The position numbers were made by a program, and so were the translations under genes. Source: Muribaculaceae bacterium (GTDB taxonomy: Bacteria; Bacteroidota; Bacteroidia; Bacteroidales; Muribaculaceae). Taken from it: a stretch of 64,000 bases of DNA. Of this stretch, positions 46,698 through 56,152 are shown piece after piece (the stretch's first letter is position 1; each line of letters starts with the position of its first letter). Below the pieces are notes generated by a model. That model ran no database searches. It was not told the origin of the DNA and saw only the letters and a list, made by a program, of their open reading frames with translations. Location: assembly GCA_017651515.1 (NCBI GenBank), contig JAGCCU010000051.1, forward strand, positions 1 to 64,000, read 5' to 3'.

Positions 46698-47897
46698 TTA
46701 TTGCAGTTTCGCCAATGCGGCTGCTATGCGACGTGCAGCCTCACGGATATTGTCGTCGCTGGTAGCATAACTCAAGCGAATGTATCCCGGGCAGCAGAAG
46801 GCATCGCCACTCACGGTAGCTACGTGTGCCTCGTTGAGCAGGTACATCGCTAGATCATTTGCATCATTGATAATGGTGTCACCAGCCTTTTTACCGAACA
46901 GGGCGCTAACATCGGGGAAAAGATAGAAAGCACCGTCAGGCACGTTTACACGCATACCAGGAATTTCCTTGAACAGGCTCACGATGAGGTTGCGACGGCG
47001 CTCAAAAGCCACACGCATATCCTCTACGCACTGCTGCGAGCCGTTATAGGCAGCCTCTGCTGCCTTCTGAGCTATTGATGATGGGCCACTAGTATATTGT
47101 CCTTGAAGTTTGGTGACTGCTTTGGCAAGCCACAATGGCGCAGCCAAATAACCGATGCGCCATCCAGTCATGGCGTATGCCTTTGACACACCGTTGATGA
47201 TGCACACTCGGTCGCGAATGTCTTCGAACTGTGCAAGCGACTCATGACCACCGACATAGTTGATATGCTCATAAATCTCATCGGCAATAATCATCACCTG
47301 CTCGTGGCGTGCCAATACATCGGCAAGAGCACGCAACTCAGCACGGTTGTAGATGCTGCCAGTTGGGTTAGATGGCGAACAAAGTATGATGAGACGAGTC
47401 TTAGGAGTGATGGCCGCTTCAAGCTGTGCAGGAGTAATCTTGAAGTTGTGGTCAAGCGTGGCAGGAACGAGCACGCTCTTGCCGCCAGCCAGGTTCACCA
47501 TCTGCACATAGCTCACCCATGCCGGTGTGGGGATGATCACTTCATCACCAGGATTCACCAGTGTCATCACGGCATTGCACAATGCATGCTTGGCACCATT
47601 ACCCACCACGATTTGTTCGGGAGAATAGTCCAGATTATTCTCGCGACGCAACTTTTCACTGACAGCTTGACGTAGCGACAAATAACCTGGTACAGGCGAA
47701 TAGAATGAGAAATTGTCGTCAACGGCCTGCTTTGCTGCCTGCTTAATGTGGTCGGGGGTGAAGAAGTCGGGTTCACCAACAGAAAGGTTAATCACGTCAA
47801 CGCCCTGAGCCTTCAACTCAGCGCTTTTTTGCGACATGGCAAGCGTAGCACTGGGTGCCAGAGCCTGAATGCGATCGGAAATTGGATTTGTTGTCAT
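46698..47897 (-). CDS. Aspartate aminotransferase-like PLP enzyme, class I
   Basis: A 399-aa fold type I aminotransferase of the Ib AspC group: VINLSVGEPDF, SPSNPTGSIY, IIADEIYEHI and the PLP Lys in GVSKAYAMTGWRIGY. It moves amino groups between aspartate, or a similar amino acid, and 2-oxoglutarate. It diverges from metG through a symmetric promoter region. Exact amino acid specificity cannot be read from sequence. Confidence 0.93.
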   Translation of the reverse strand: MTTNPISDRIQALAPSATLAMSQKSAELKAQGVDVINLSVGEPDFFTPDHIKQAAKQAVDDNFSFYSPVPGYLSLRQAVSEKLRRENNLDYSPEQIVVGNGAKHALCNAVMTLVNPGDEVIIPTPAWVSYVQMVNLAGGKSVLVPATLDHNFKITPAQLEAAITPKTRLIILCSPSNPTGSIYNRAELRALADVLARHEQVMIIADEIYEHINYVGGHESLAQFEDIRDRVCIINGVSKAYAMTGWRIGYLAAPLWLAKAVTKLQGQYTSGPSSIAQKAAEAAYNGSQQCVEDMRVAFERRRNLIVSLFKEIPGMRVNVPDGAFYLFPDVSALFGKKAGDTIINDANDLAMYLLNEAHVATVSGDAFCCPGYIRLSYATSDDNIREAARRIAAALAKLQ

Positions 47898-47931
47898 AGA
47901 AAATTATTAAGGTCAATTAGTTTTCGTGTTG

Positions 47932-47963
47932 CAAAATTACTGTAAACATAGGAAAAATCCAAA
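47932..47963 (-). promoter_or_regulatory. Promoter of the aminotransferase gene
   Basis: On the minus strand: TTTG at 47963-47960, 20-nt spacer, TAATTTTG at 47939-47932. It shares a 12-bp palindromic centre with the metG promoter. Confidence 0.75.
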
Positions 47964-47967
47964 CTAG

Positions 47968-47999
47968 TTTGCATTTTCGCTCGTCTTGCAGTAATTTTG
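47968..47999 (+). promoter_or_regulatory. Promoter of metG
   Basis: TTTG at 47968-47971, 20-nt spacer, TAATTTTG at 47992-47999, and a leader of about 24 nt to the ATG at 48030. Confidence 0.78.
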
Positions 48000-48029
48000 C
48001 AGCCTGAAAATCAAGAATGAATAAAAATA

Positions 48030-50093
48030 ATGGAGAAGAAAAACTATAAACGCACATTGGTGACCACGGCTCTACCATACGCCAACGGTCCTGTTCACAT
48101 CGGCCATCTGGCTGGAGTATATGTTCCTGCCGACATCTATGTAAGATATTTGCGTCTCAAGGGTGAGGAAGTGATGATGGTGGGTGGCAGCGACGAACAT
48201 GGTGTACCAGTCACTCAACGTGCCCGCAAGGAGGGCATCACTACCCAGGAAGTAGTTGATCGCTATCACGAACTTATCAAGGAATCGTTCAAAGAATTCG
48301 GTATTTCCTACGATATTTACAGTCGCACGACATCAAAGATTCATCATCAGTTTGCCTCAGATTTCTTCCGCAAACTCTATGACGAGGGCAAGTTGGTGGA
48401 AAAGACTACAAAACAGTTTTACGACGAAGCCGAGCAGCGTTTCCTTACCGACCGCGACGTAGTGGGCGAATGTCCCTATTGCCACCATCCCAAGGCATAC
48501 GGCAATCAGTGCGAAGATGGTTGCCAGCGCAGCCTTGAGCCCACAGAGTTGATCAATCCTCATGCCAAGGAAAGTGGCGCAGTGCCTGTGCTGCGTGATT
48601 CCACAAACTGGTATTTGCCATTGAATGAATATCAGGAGTGGCTAAAGCAGTGGATTCTGGAAGGGCACAAGGAGTGGCGCACCAATGTCTATGGGCAGTG
48701 TAAGTCTTGGCTTGATATGGACTTTGAGCCGCGTGCCATGACTCGTGACCTGGACTGGGGTATTCCAGTGCCTGTTGAAGGTGCTGAAGGCAAGGTGCTT
48801 TATGTGTGGTTTGATGCTCCCATTGGATACATCAGCAATACTAAGGAACTGTGTGACGCACAGCCTGAGCGCTGGGGTACATGGCAGAAGTGGTGGCAAG
48901 ACGAAGAAACCCGACTGATTCACTTCATCGGCAAGGACAACATCGTGTTCCACTGCATTATTTTCCCGACGATGATGAAGGCTCATGGCGATTATATCAT
49001 GCCCGACAATGTGCCTGCCAATGAGTTCCTGAACTTGGAGAATGACAAGATTTCTACCAGCCGTAACTGGGCGGTGTGGCTGCACGAATACTTAAAGGAT
49101 TTCCCAGGTAAGCAGGATGTTCTTCGCTATGTGCTCACCGCCAATGCTCCAGAGACTAAGGACAACGATTTCACATGGCGCGACTTCCAGGCTCGCAACA
49201 ACAACGAATTGGTGGCCATCCTCGGCAACTTCGTGAACCGTGCCATTGTGCTCACTCACAAGTATTTTGACGGCGTAATTCCCGCTGTTGGAGAACTCAA
49301 TGATTATGATCGGCAGACACTTGACGAATTCAAGGATGTAAAGGCCACGTTGAGTCAGAACATCGAAAACTTCCACTTCCGTGAGGCACAAAAAGATGCC
49401 ATGAACCTGGCTCGAATCGGTAACAAATACCTTGCCGACACCGAACCTTGGAAGTTGGCAAAGGTCGACATGGAGCGCGTTAAGACCATCATGAACATCG
49501 CCTTGCAGATATCGGCAAACCTCGCTATAGCATTTGAGCCATTCTTGCCGTTCAGTGCAGCCAAGTTGCGCGACATGCTGGGAATGAAAGAAGTGCCTTG
49601 GGATAAATTGGGTGACATCGACATTCTTACCGCTGGTAGTACAATTGAACAACCGGTGCTGCTGTTTGAGAAGATTGACGACAGTGTGATACAAGCTCAG
49701 ATTGACCGCCTTGAGCGAATCAAGCAAGAGAATATTATCAAGAATTTCCAGCCCAAGGCTATTGCCGAGCCATGTACCTTTGACGACTTCACGAAGCTTG
49801 ACATCCGCGTAGGTACAGTGCTGGAATGCGAAAAGGTGAAAAAGGCCGACAAACTGCTCAAGTTCACCATCGACGACGGACTCAAAGGACGTACCATAGT
49901 GAGCGGCATAGCAAAGTGGTATCAGCCCGAAGAACTCATCGGCAAGCAGGTCTGCTTCATTGCCAACTTCCCGACACGCACCCTCAAGGGCGTGGAGAGC
50001 CAAGGCATGATACTCAGTGCCGAGGATGCCGACGGCCGTCTGGTCGTCATCGGCCCGACCGGCCCCGTCAAGCCCGGCGTCCAAGTCGGATGA
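48030..50093 (+). CDS. metG: Methionyl-tRNA synthetase
   Basis: Charges elongator and initiator tRNA-Met. 687 aa: class I HIGH motif at 23-26 in [14 protein letters not shown], zinc knuckle [18 protein letters not shown] near 147-164, KMSKS-like KISTS loop ([11 protein letters not shown]), anticodon domain, and a C-terminal EMAP/Arc1p-like tRNA-binding domain ([20 protein letters not shown]). All parts appear intact. Its end is closed by a bidirectional terminator. Confidence 0.97.
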   Translation: MEKKNYKRTLVTTALPYANGPVHIGHLAGVYVPADIYVRYLRLKGEEVMMVGGSDEHGVPVTQRARKEGITTQEVVDRYHELIKESFKEFGISYDIYSRTTSKIHHQFASDFFRKLYDEGKLVEKTTKQFYDEAEQRFLTDRDVVGECPYCHHPKAYGNQCEDGCQRSLEPTELINPHAKESGAVPVLRDSTNWYLPLNEYQEWLKQWILEGHKEWRTNVYGQCKSWLDMDFEPRAMTRDLDWGIPVPVEGAEGKVLYVWFDAPIGYISNTKELCDAQPERWGTWQKWWQDEETRLIHFIGKDNIVFHCIIFPTMMKAHGDYIMPDNVPANEFLNLENDKISTSRNWAVWLHEYLKDFPGKQDVLRYVLTANAPETKDNDFTWRDFQARNNNELVAILGNFVNRAIVLTHKYFDGVIPAVGELNDYDRQTLDEFKDVKATLSQNIENFHFREAQKDAMNLARIGNKYLADTEPWKLAKVDMERVKTIMNIALQISANLAIAFEPFLPFSAAKLRDMLGMKEVPWDKLGDIDILTAGSTIEQPVLLFEKIDDSVIQAQIDRLERIKQENIIKNFQPKAIAEPCTFDDFTKLDIRVGTVLECEKVKKADKLLKFTIDDGLKGRTIVSGIAKWYQPEELIGKQVCFIANFPTRTLKGVESQGMILSAEDADGRLVVIGPTGPVKPGVQVG

Positions 50094-50111
50094 CAATTAC
50101 TGATATAGTGA

Positions 50112-50146
50112 AAGAGGCGAGTTGCACATTCTGTAACTCGCCTCTT
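50112..50146. terminator. Bidirectional terminator between metG and GT4 gene
   Basis: A 12-bp stem (AAGAGGCGAGTT / AACTCGCCTCTT) with an 11-nt loop between convergent genes, followed by CATATTTCG on the plus side. Confidence 0.8.
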
Positions 50147-50181
50147 CATATTTCGCATCTTGGTTCTTGTATCTTGAATAT

Positions 50182-51276
50182 CTAAAACAGCGACTTGTAT
50201 AGATCTGTGACTTGGCGATAGAAGACGTCGTAGCTCAGATGGTCATCAAAGTCTGCTTTTGCTCGGTTTCCGATACGGTTTCGCATGGCTTCATCTTCAA
50301 TGAGGTTCTTCATTGCGGCAGCCAAGCTGAAGTGGTTCTGTGGTTCTACGAGTATGCCGTTTTTCCCATCAGTCACATATTCAGTCTGAGCACCGTTATT
50401 TGTGCTGATATGTGCCTTGCCTTGCATCATGTATTCAAGGTTGGAGATGCCGTAAGCTTCGGGTTCCACCGATGGCAGGACGCCGAAGTCACATTGCTTG
50501 ATGATGTCGGCAATGTTCTCCTGGAAACCAAGCAACGACACGTTGCGTACAAGCTGTTTCTCTACGATAAAACCTTTGAGTTCACTCACATATTTTTGCT
50601 TGCCTTCGCCCACAATGGCCAGTTTGAACGAATTCCTGTTGAGTTGACTGGCAGCTCGCAGCAGCACGTCGATTCCTTTTTCGGGACAGATACGTCCGTG
50701 ACACAGGATGAGAGTTTGGCTAGGCTCAACGGCAAGACGTTGTCGCAGGTCGATGGCGGGTTCGGCAAATGGATTCTCCATCACGCTTTCATGAATGGTG
50801 GATGCCCGTGAGCGGTCGAACTTCTTGAATGAGTTGACCCATGTGTCATAAGCAAGTTGTGACGCGAATATATAGTGGTCGATGGAACGGTACAACTTTC
50901 GATAAAGATAGTTGGAATTGGGCTTGCAGATGCCGTGAACGGTCATCACTACGCGGGTGTTGGGATTTTCACTCATACGGCGAGCCATGACTGCGGCAAA
51001 GGCATCGTGGAACGTATGGACATGAACCACGTTGTGTCCCTTGCGAAGCAGCCTTGCGAAGCGCATTGGTGAGTCAAGGTCGGTAATACCCTTAAGCGGC
51101 AGGATGGAGATGGGTATTTCCAGTCGCCTGAAGTGAGTGAGTACCGTTTTGTGTTTTCGACACACCACCTCGACGTAGAAATCGTTGTCGTTGCGAAGCT
51201 TGGTGGTCAGTCCGTAGGCATATTCTTCGGCACCGGTCCAGTTCTTGTGTGATACTATGTGAAAAACGTTGATCAT
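50182..51276 (-). CDS. Glycosyltransferase, GT4 family
   Basis: A 364-aa GT-B transferase: N-terminal MINVFHIVSHKNWTGAEEYA, donor-site LILCHGRICPEKGIDVLL and E-x7-E in EPEAYGISNLE. No membrane helix. It is the last gene of a five-gene minus-strand run and begins 9 nt after the CotH gene. Likely acts on LPS or another glycan; sugar and acceptor unknown. Confidence 0.9.
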   Translation of the reverse strand: MINVFHIVSHKNWTGAEEYAYGLTTKLRNDNDFYVEVVCRKHKTVLTHFRRLEIPISILPLKGITDLDSPMRFARLLRKGHNVVHVHTFHDAFAAVMARRMSENPNTRVVMTVHGICKPNSNYLYRKLYRSIDHYIFASQLAYDTWVNSFKKFDRSRASTIHESVMENPFAEPAIDLRQRLAVEPSQTLILCHGRICPEKGIDVLLRAASQLNRNSFKLAIVGEGKQKYVSELKGFIVEKQLVRNVSLLGFQENIADIIKQCDFGVLPSVEPEAYGISNLEYMMQGKAHISTNNGAQTEYVTDGKNGILVEPQNHFSLAAAMKNLIEDEAMRNRIGNRAKADFDDHLSYDVFYRQVTDLYKSLF

Positions 51277-51285
51277 TTCATCGTG

Positions 51286-53031
51286 TCAATCGTTAGGTAG
51301 GCCTAAGATAATGTTAATGGTGTAGTTGACGTCAGCCACATCGACTCGTGAGTCATAGTTGGCATCACCTATAGGCGTGCCAGGAATAAAGTTGAGAATC
51401 ATGTTGATGATTTGGTTCACATCACTCACGTCTATTATTCCATCGTCGTTCACATCACCTCTTTTTATGCGATGTTCTACAAATACGTAGTCATCAAGGT
51501 ATTTCATGCGTCGCGGAATCCAGTTTACTATATAAGACAACTCACTGTCGAAGTCGATATTGGTCATCAGCAATGCATCTGGATTGTAGCGATTTTGCTC
51601 GCGGGTGGCAGTGCCACTTCGCTTGAGCATGTCAATCACTTCGATGAAACGGTTGCACAATGAGTCATCGCTGAGTTCTACGCTACGCAGTTCTTGATAG
51701 CGCTGGTTGACCTTGGCATTGAATCCGTCCACGTCAAGCGAGCGCAGTCGCTTCAGGAAACGGTGATGATTGTAAACGTTGTTCATAAAATCATTCCATG
51801 GCTGTACTCGGTCGCCATGCATGCTTGTGACTTTCCAGTCCTGACCGAATGATACGTCAATGTCCCACATCGCCGGGGTGAGTTTCTCGCTTTGAGTGCG
51901 GTCGTAGCAGCCCCAATAGACGTTCTTGCCTTCGCTGTCGAAAGCAAACAGCGCCTCGCAGAAAATATAATAGTCAATTATAGCTGGTATATCGACGCGA
52001 TCGGCTATCTGTTCGGCAAATGTCTCGTCATCGGCATAAGCCGACAGCACACCCAGATTGTAGAGTGGGGTATAGTCGGTGGGATGCACCTCTTCGATGT
52101 CGGGATACTTGATCTCAAACTTGTCGAATCGTGTGTAATAGCCGTTTGGCACTTTTGGCGGCATGGTGTCCATGAGCGTGACACGAGAACGGTCATCGGC
52201 CTTCCACAGCAGACCATGAATTTGCATGGTATCTTCTTCATATTTGACGAGCCTCATCTGTTTGCGGTCTATCGGCTCGCACATATCGTAAAGCCCAATG
52301 TATTCGCCATTGCGGAACAACTCAACCAGTTGCCCGCGAGTTGCAGTACGGGCGCGCGGTTGCTCGTCAGAGTAATATGGTTTCGTTGCCATGTCGTTCC
52401 ATAGTCCAGCACACACATAGTTGCGGACACGCAAAAGGTCGGCCGCACCACCTTCAAGCACCCAGTTGTTGTCTTCACGCAGATTGGCAAATGGGCGGAT
52501 GTCGAGTTTGTTCCCTTCGGCATCGACGAATTTCACGCGGTAGCCGCGTTTTACAACGTTATTCTGGTTGGTAAGACTGCCTCTGTATCGAACCTTTGCG
52601 AGTGCCGAGATGTCTTCATCATCGGGACGCATTATAGAGAACGGCAAGGTAACAAAGTCAAGTTTGTTTACAATCCCGTTAAACTCTACTATTGGCAGGA
52701 ATGTGAACTGAAGGCTGGCTGTGAGGGTTTTGCCCTCAGAAGTGAGAGCTTCGACGGCTATGGCAGATGTGCCGTTTATAATCCCAAAGGATATTGAGTC
52801 GCCGCTGGTCACCGATATGTTGTCGATGGTCACGGCGCTTATTGTATCGCCGAATGTGACCAGTGCTTTAAAAGATTGACCGAAATTGTCTTCAGGTATG
52901 CTGCACAACCACATTCCGCGGCTCTCATCAGATGCTACGCGATGGCCGTTGATATATACCTGAGCATGGCTGTTGCTTGCTGTGAGCAGTGCAGCAAAAA
53001 TTGTAACGTATGTGAATAGTCTAAGTTTCAT
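51286..53031 (-). CDS. Secreted CotH-type kinase with C-terminal dockerin
   Basis: The frame opens at 53115, but the ATG at 53031 gives a clear signal peptide (MKLRLFTYVTIFAALL...SHA, then Gln) and avoids overlap with the GNAT gene; 581 aa. The middle is a CotH kinase domain (YRGSLTNQNNVVKRGYRVKF, LVELFRNGEYIGLYDMCEPIDRK with its typical Glu/Arg pattern, MWDIDVSFG). The C-terminus has two dockerin type I repeats (GDVNDDGIIDVSDVNQIINM and GDANYDSRVDVADVNYTINI), which bind calcium. CotH members phosphorylate coat proteins in Bacillus; the substrate here is unknown. Confidence 0.88.
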   Translation of the reverse strand: MKLRLFTYVTIFAALLTASNSHAQVYINGHRVASDESRGMWLCSIPEDNFGQSFKALVTFGDTISAVTIDNISVTSGDSISFGIINGTSAIAVEALTSEGKTLTASLQFTFLPIVEFNGIVNKLDFVTLPFSIMRPDDEDISALAKVRYRGSLTNQNNVVKRGYRVKFVDAEGNKLDIRPFANLREDNNWVLEGGAADLLRVRNYVCAGLWNDMATKPYYSDEQPRARTATRGQLVELFRNGEYIGLYDMCEPIDRKQMRLVKYEEDTMQIHGLLWKADDRSRVTLMDTMPPKVPNGYYTRFDKFEIKYPDIEEVHPTDYTPLYNLGVLSAYADDETFAEQIADRVDIPAIIDYYIFCEALFAFDSEGKNVYWGCYDRTQSEKLTPAMWDIDVSFGQDWKVTSMHGDRVQPWNDFMNNVYNHHRFLKRLRSLDVDGFNAKVNQRYQELRSVELSDDSLCNRFIEVIDMLKRSGTATREQNRYNPDALLMTNIDFDSELSYIVNWIPRRMKYLDDYVFVEHRIKRGDVNDDGIIDVSDVNQIINMILNFIPGTPIGDANYDSRVDVADVNYTINIILGLPND

Positions 53032-53035
53032 AGAA

Positions 53036-54163
53036 TTAAATATCCTTAGTAAATGCGCGGCGGCGCTTGTTTTGTCTGGTGTCAAAATATTGCCATTGCT
53101 GCTGCACTTTTTCATTCTCTTCTAGTTCATGGCCGGTGTCAGCCCATTTGTAACCGAACTTGTTGAAATGAGGAATGAGGTCGGTGAAGAACAAAGCGTT
53201 CACACCTTTGTTCTGATACTCCGGCTTCACTGCTATGAGCAACAGGTCGACAGTGTCATTTTTCTTGAATGCTTTGAGTAGATGGTACCAGCCAATGGGG
53301 AACAAGCGTCCACGACACTTGATGAGTGCCTTCGACATCGATGGAATGGTAATGCCTACGCCTATCAACTCACCGTCAGGCTTTACGACCATCGACAGGT
53401 CTTCCAGTGGCAGGAATGGCAGATACATCTTTATGTAATGCTTGATTTGCTTTTCGCTTAATGGTGAGTAGCCGAAAAGGTCATCGTAGGCCTCGTTTAT
53501 GAGTTTGAAGATGGCGTTGCCGTAGTCACGGACAAGTGCCTTGCGGTCGGTATATTTGATATTGTCCACATTGAGGCGCTTGCGAACGATCTCGGCGACT
53601 CGGGCCATCTTGGGCGGAACCTCTTCAGGGACGTTGATTCTGTATTCCAACCAGTCAACATCCTTTACGAATCCCATACGCTCCATCTGGCGTGGATAAT
53701 ATTCATAGTTATATATCGTGGCTTGTGTGCTCACTTCGTCAAATCCTTCGATGAGCATGCCCTCTTGGTCCATGTCGGTAAATCCCAGAGGGCCTGTCAG
53801 GCAGGTCATACCTTTGCTGCGAGCCCAGTCCGAAACCGCATTGAACAATGCATCCACCACTTCGTCATCATCGATGAAATCAACGAAGCTAAATCGTCCT
53901 TCTGCCTTGCCGCTGCGTTCATTAACCAACTTGTTGATGATACCAGCTATGCGGCCTACGGGTTTTCCGTCGCGGAAAGCCATGTAATAAATGCTTTCAC
54001 AGTAGTCAAAAGCTGGATTTTCTGTTGGAAGCAACGTGTTCAACTCATCGTTGATAAGTGAAGGCACATAATACTTATTATTGCGGTAAAGCGTGTCGAT
54101 AGGGAATTTGACAAATCGCTTCAACTCGCGCTTTGTGGGGCTTATTTCTCTTATTTCAATCAT
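53036..54163 (-). CDS. GNAT-fold acyltransferase family protein
   Basis: A 375-aa cytoplasmic protein with a GNAT-like fold in its C-terminal half (VDLLLIAVKPEYQNKGVNALFF is the acetyl-CoA motif A) and a related N-terminal half (MAFRDGKPVGRIAGII, GPLGFTDMDQEGMLIEGFDE). Substrate unknown; the N-terminal type is widespread and poorly studied. The gene lies 54 nt after the microprotein and 4 nt before the CotH gene. Confidence 0.85.
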   Translation of the reverse strand: MIEIREISPTKRELKRFVKFPIDTLYRNNKYYVPSLINDELNTLLPTENPAFDYCESIYYMAFRDGKPVGRIAGIINKLVNERSGKAEGRFSFVDFIDDDEVVDALFNAVSDWARSKGMTCLTGPLGFTDMDQEGMLIEGFDEVSTQATIYNYEYYPRQMERMGFVKDVDWLEYRINVPEEVPPKMARVAEIVRKRLNVDNIKYTDRKALVRDYGNAIFKLINEAYDDLFGYSPLSEKQIKHYIKMYLPFLPLEDLSMVVKPDGELIGVGITIPSMSKALIKCRGRLFPIGWYHLLKAFKKNDTVDLLLIAVKPEYQNKGVNALFFTDLIPHFNKFGYKWADTGHELEENEKVQQQWQYFDTRQNKRRRAFTKDI

Positions 54164-54216
54164 GTGCTGATAGTGTTTCGTCGTAATGAATTATAGTCTA
54201 GTGTATACAACTGCTT

Positions 54217-54321
54217 CTATCCCCAATAGTGGTTCATAATCCAGAGGATGGCCAGCAGTGCTATAAGGATGATGTTAAGCCTTGCGTAGAAGCGGCGGTA
54301 GTAATTGCGGTCTTCTTCCAT
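54217..54321 (-). CDS. 34-aa membrane microprotein
   Basis: A small ORF with charged N-terminus MEEDRNYYRRFYARLN and a single membrane helix IILIALLAILWIM, ending NHYWG. Its ATG overlaps the TAA stop of the zinc-ribbon gene by 1 nt (TAATG), so translation would be coupled. It is one of a run of five same-strand genes. Topology: positive inside rule puts the N-terminus in the cytoplasm. It could be a regulator or subunit of the zinc-ribbon membrane protein. Real expression is unproven; the coupling and the clean amphipathic plus hydrophobic pattern support it. Confidence 0.6.
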   Translation of the reverse strand: MEEDRNYYRRFYARLNIILIALLAILWIMNHYWG

Positions 54322-55868
54322 TATTCTATAGTGCGTGTTTTGCCACTCGCAAGGTCATAGCTGTAATGTCCACCATCGGCAGGGCGCATGCGAAGCTGAT
54401 TGGCTTTGCTATTGCCAAAACCGATGTCGGTGGGGCCGCTGGCTTTGCCCTTGGGGCTATAGATTGTGAAATACTTGCGAGTATCTTTGTTGAAGCCGTA
54501 CACTGAACCGCTTTTGTCGGCAAAGACAATGTAGTTTTCATTCTCCACCTTCTTGTGCATGTCGCGCATATTGAAAATGGGCTTGTCGTAGGTGGCAGCT
54601 TTCATGCTTACTTCCTCGCCTTTCTTTAGCTGCTCTACCTTCTCGGCATTCTCTTGATTCCAGCGGGCATCGGCACTGTCGGGGCTTGCCATGGCTTTCT
54701 CTTTTTCCAAACGCTCTTTTTCTTCCTGCTCAGCCTTCAGCTCTTCCTCAGTCTGGAAGTAGAGTATCTTGATTTCTTTAGCTTCATCTTTCAGGAAGCG
54801 GCGTTCAGGTGAATTGATTGGATCCAGTGCATTGCCGTAGATATACTGCCTTCCGTCGTCACGGGAACGTACTCCTCCTTCATAGTTGAGCGAAGTGAGT
54901 TTCTTATCCTTCATGTTGAAAAGGTTCAGCGCTACACGTCCGCGAGAACCTTCTCCGCGCGGTGTGTCCATGTATGCAAAATAGAGATAGTCCTTGCCTT
55001 CCACATTTACCGCACGGGGAACTTTTGTGATGTCGGCAATCATGCTGTTATTGTCCAGCGTAATGGTGCGGTCTTCAAGATATTTAATGTGCATCAATTC
55101 GGGAGACCACAGTGATCCGCTGCGCGTGAGTTCGTAAATCTTTATGAATGAACGCTCGGTGGCGCTTGACAGATAGGTTACACCCCATATGCGGTCGGGA
55201 ATGTCCTTCCCGTTTCCTGGAACCATGACGGCTGAGGCGGCTGAAGCGCCGTCTCCGAGCAGGTTGTTGCGATTCAGTTCACCTACGAATATCGACATTG
55301 GGTCGGAACTGGCATCGGCAACAAGAGTCGAGTCGATGCTAGCGTCAGATGGCTGCTGAGAACTATTGTTGTTGCAGCTGCGCATGAGCAATAAGGCACC
55401 TATGATGCCTACGACGGCAATTACACCGATAATCAGGTTGCGGTTGAATGACCCAGTCGTAGTACCTTCATCTTCATCTTCGTACTCGTCTTCATCATAG
55501 TCAGTCATTGCATTTGCTCGTTGACGCTGTGCCGCTTCTTGCTGGCGACGGAGACGTTCGGCATTTTGCTGATGCTGGAGCTCGTTAAGTCGTTGCTGTT
55601 GAAGTTCTTTCTGTCTTTGAATTTTTAGATCTTCTTCTTGCTGACGCTGCTCGTTGAAAGTTATCGTCGAGCGGAAATTGCCAGCGGTAAACGATTCGTC
55701 GTCCATGTCATTGCGTACCATCTTTCCACACTTGGGACAGAACACGGAGTTGGATGGAATCATGTTATGGCATGAAGGACACGGCATTTCGTTGCTTAGA
55801 CGTGTGCCACACTGATTGCAAAAGGATGAGCCTTGAGGAGCTTCATTTCCACACTTTGGACATCTCAT
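54321..55868 (-). CDS. Zinc-ribbon, coiled-coil, single-span membrane protein
   Basis: A 515-aa protein. Two N-terminal zinc ribbons (Cys3, 6, 17, 20 and Cys30, 33, 44, 47), a Gln/Arg/Glu-rich coiled coil (about 75-125), an acidic patch, one membrane helix (LIIGVIAVVGIIGALLLM, about 150-168), and a large C-terminal domain with a helical charged insert (EELKAEQEEKERLEKEKA). The C-terminal part has beta-propeller-like strings (IWGVTYLSS, YLYFAYMDTP, VFADKSGSVYGFNKDTRKYF) and would face the periplasm. No known function. It heads an operon with the microprotein, GNAT, CotH and GT4 genes. Confidence 0.82.
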   Translation of the reverse strand: MRCPKCGNEAPQGSSFCNQCGTRLSNEMPCPSCHNMIPSNSVFCPKCGKMVRNDMDDESFTAGNFRSTITFNEQRQQEEDLKIQRQKELQQQRLNELQHQQNAERLRRQQEAAQRQRANAMTDYDEDEYEDEDEGTTTGSFNRNLIIGVIAVVGIIGALLLMRSCNNNSSQQPSDASIDSTLVADASSDPMSIFVGELNRNNLLGDGASAASAVMVPGNGKDIPDRIWGVTYLSSATERSFIKIYELTRSGSLWSPELMHIKYLEDRTITLDNNSMIADITKVPRAVNVEGKDYLYFAYMDTPRGEGSRGRVALNLFNMKDKKLTSLNYEGGVRSRDDGRQYIYGNALDPINSPERRFLKDEAKEIKILYFQTEEELKAEQEEKERLEKEKAMASPDSADARWNQENAEKVEQLKKGEEVSMKAATYDKPIFNMRDMHKKVENENYIVFADKSGSVYGFNKDTRKYFTIYSPKGKASGPTDIGFGNSKANQLRMRPADGGHYSYDLASGKTRTIE

Positions 55869-55905
55869 ATCGATAGTTTTTTAAGTTACGTTTTAATCCA
55901 ATCTA

Positions 55906-55936
55906 CAAAGGTATTGATTTTGCGTCAAATATCAAT
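55906..55936 (-). promoter_or_regulatory. Promoter of the zinc-ribbon operon
   Basis: On the minus strand: ATTG at 55936-55933, 19-nt spacer, TACCTTTG at 55913-55906. The -33 box departs by one base from TTTG. Confidence 0.55.
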
Positions 55937-56071
55937 CATAATTCTCTTGGATTTTTATTTTTGTTTCAATATTTATTCAAGATTTCAAACAAAAACCACT
56001 AGCGGTTAGTTTTTGACTTTATAAATCTTCGACATGAAGTTATGGACAAAAAAGTAAAAACTAAAACTGAA

Positions 56072-56103
56072 TTTGGTTTAATGCGAAATATAAACTAACT
56101 TTG
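56072..56103 (+). promoter_or_regulatory. Promoter of queA
   Basis: TTTG at 56072-56075, 20-nt spacer, TAACTTTG at 56096-56103, leader of about 43 nt to the ATG at 56153. Confidence 0.75.
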
Positions 56104-56152
56104 CAGCGAAATTGGGGTGTTATGCCCCTAAATATATGAAAATCAACAAAAA

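Noticed and set aside
49092-50096. 334-aa open frame on the minus strand
   Set aside because: Antisense to the C-terminal half of metG, with no recognisable domain.
53032-53115. N-terminal extension of the CotH gene
   Set aside because: Overlaps the end of the GNAT gene and would bury the signal peptide.
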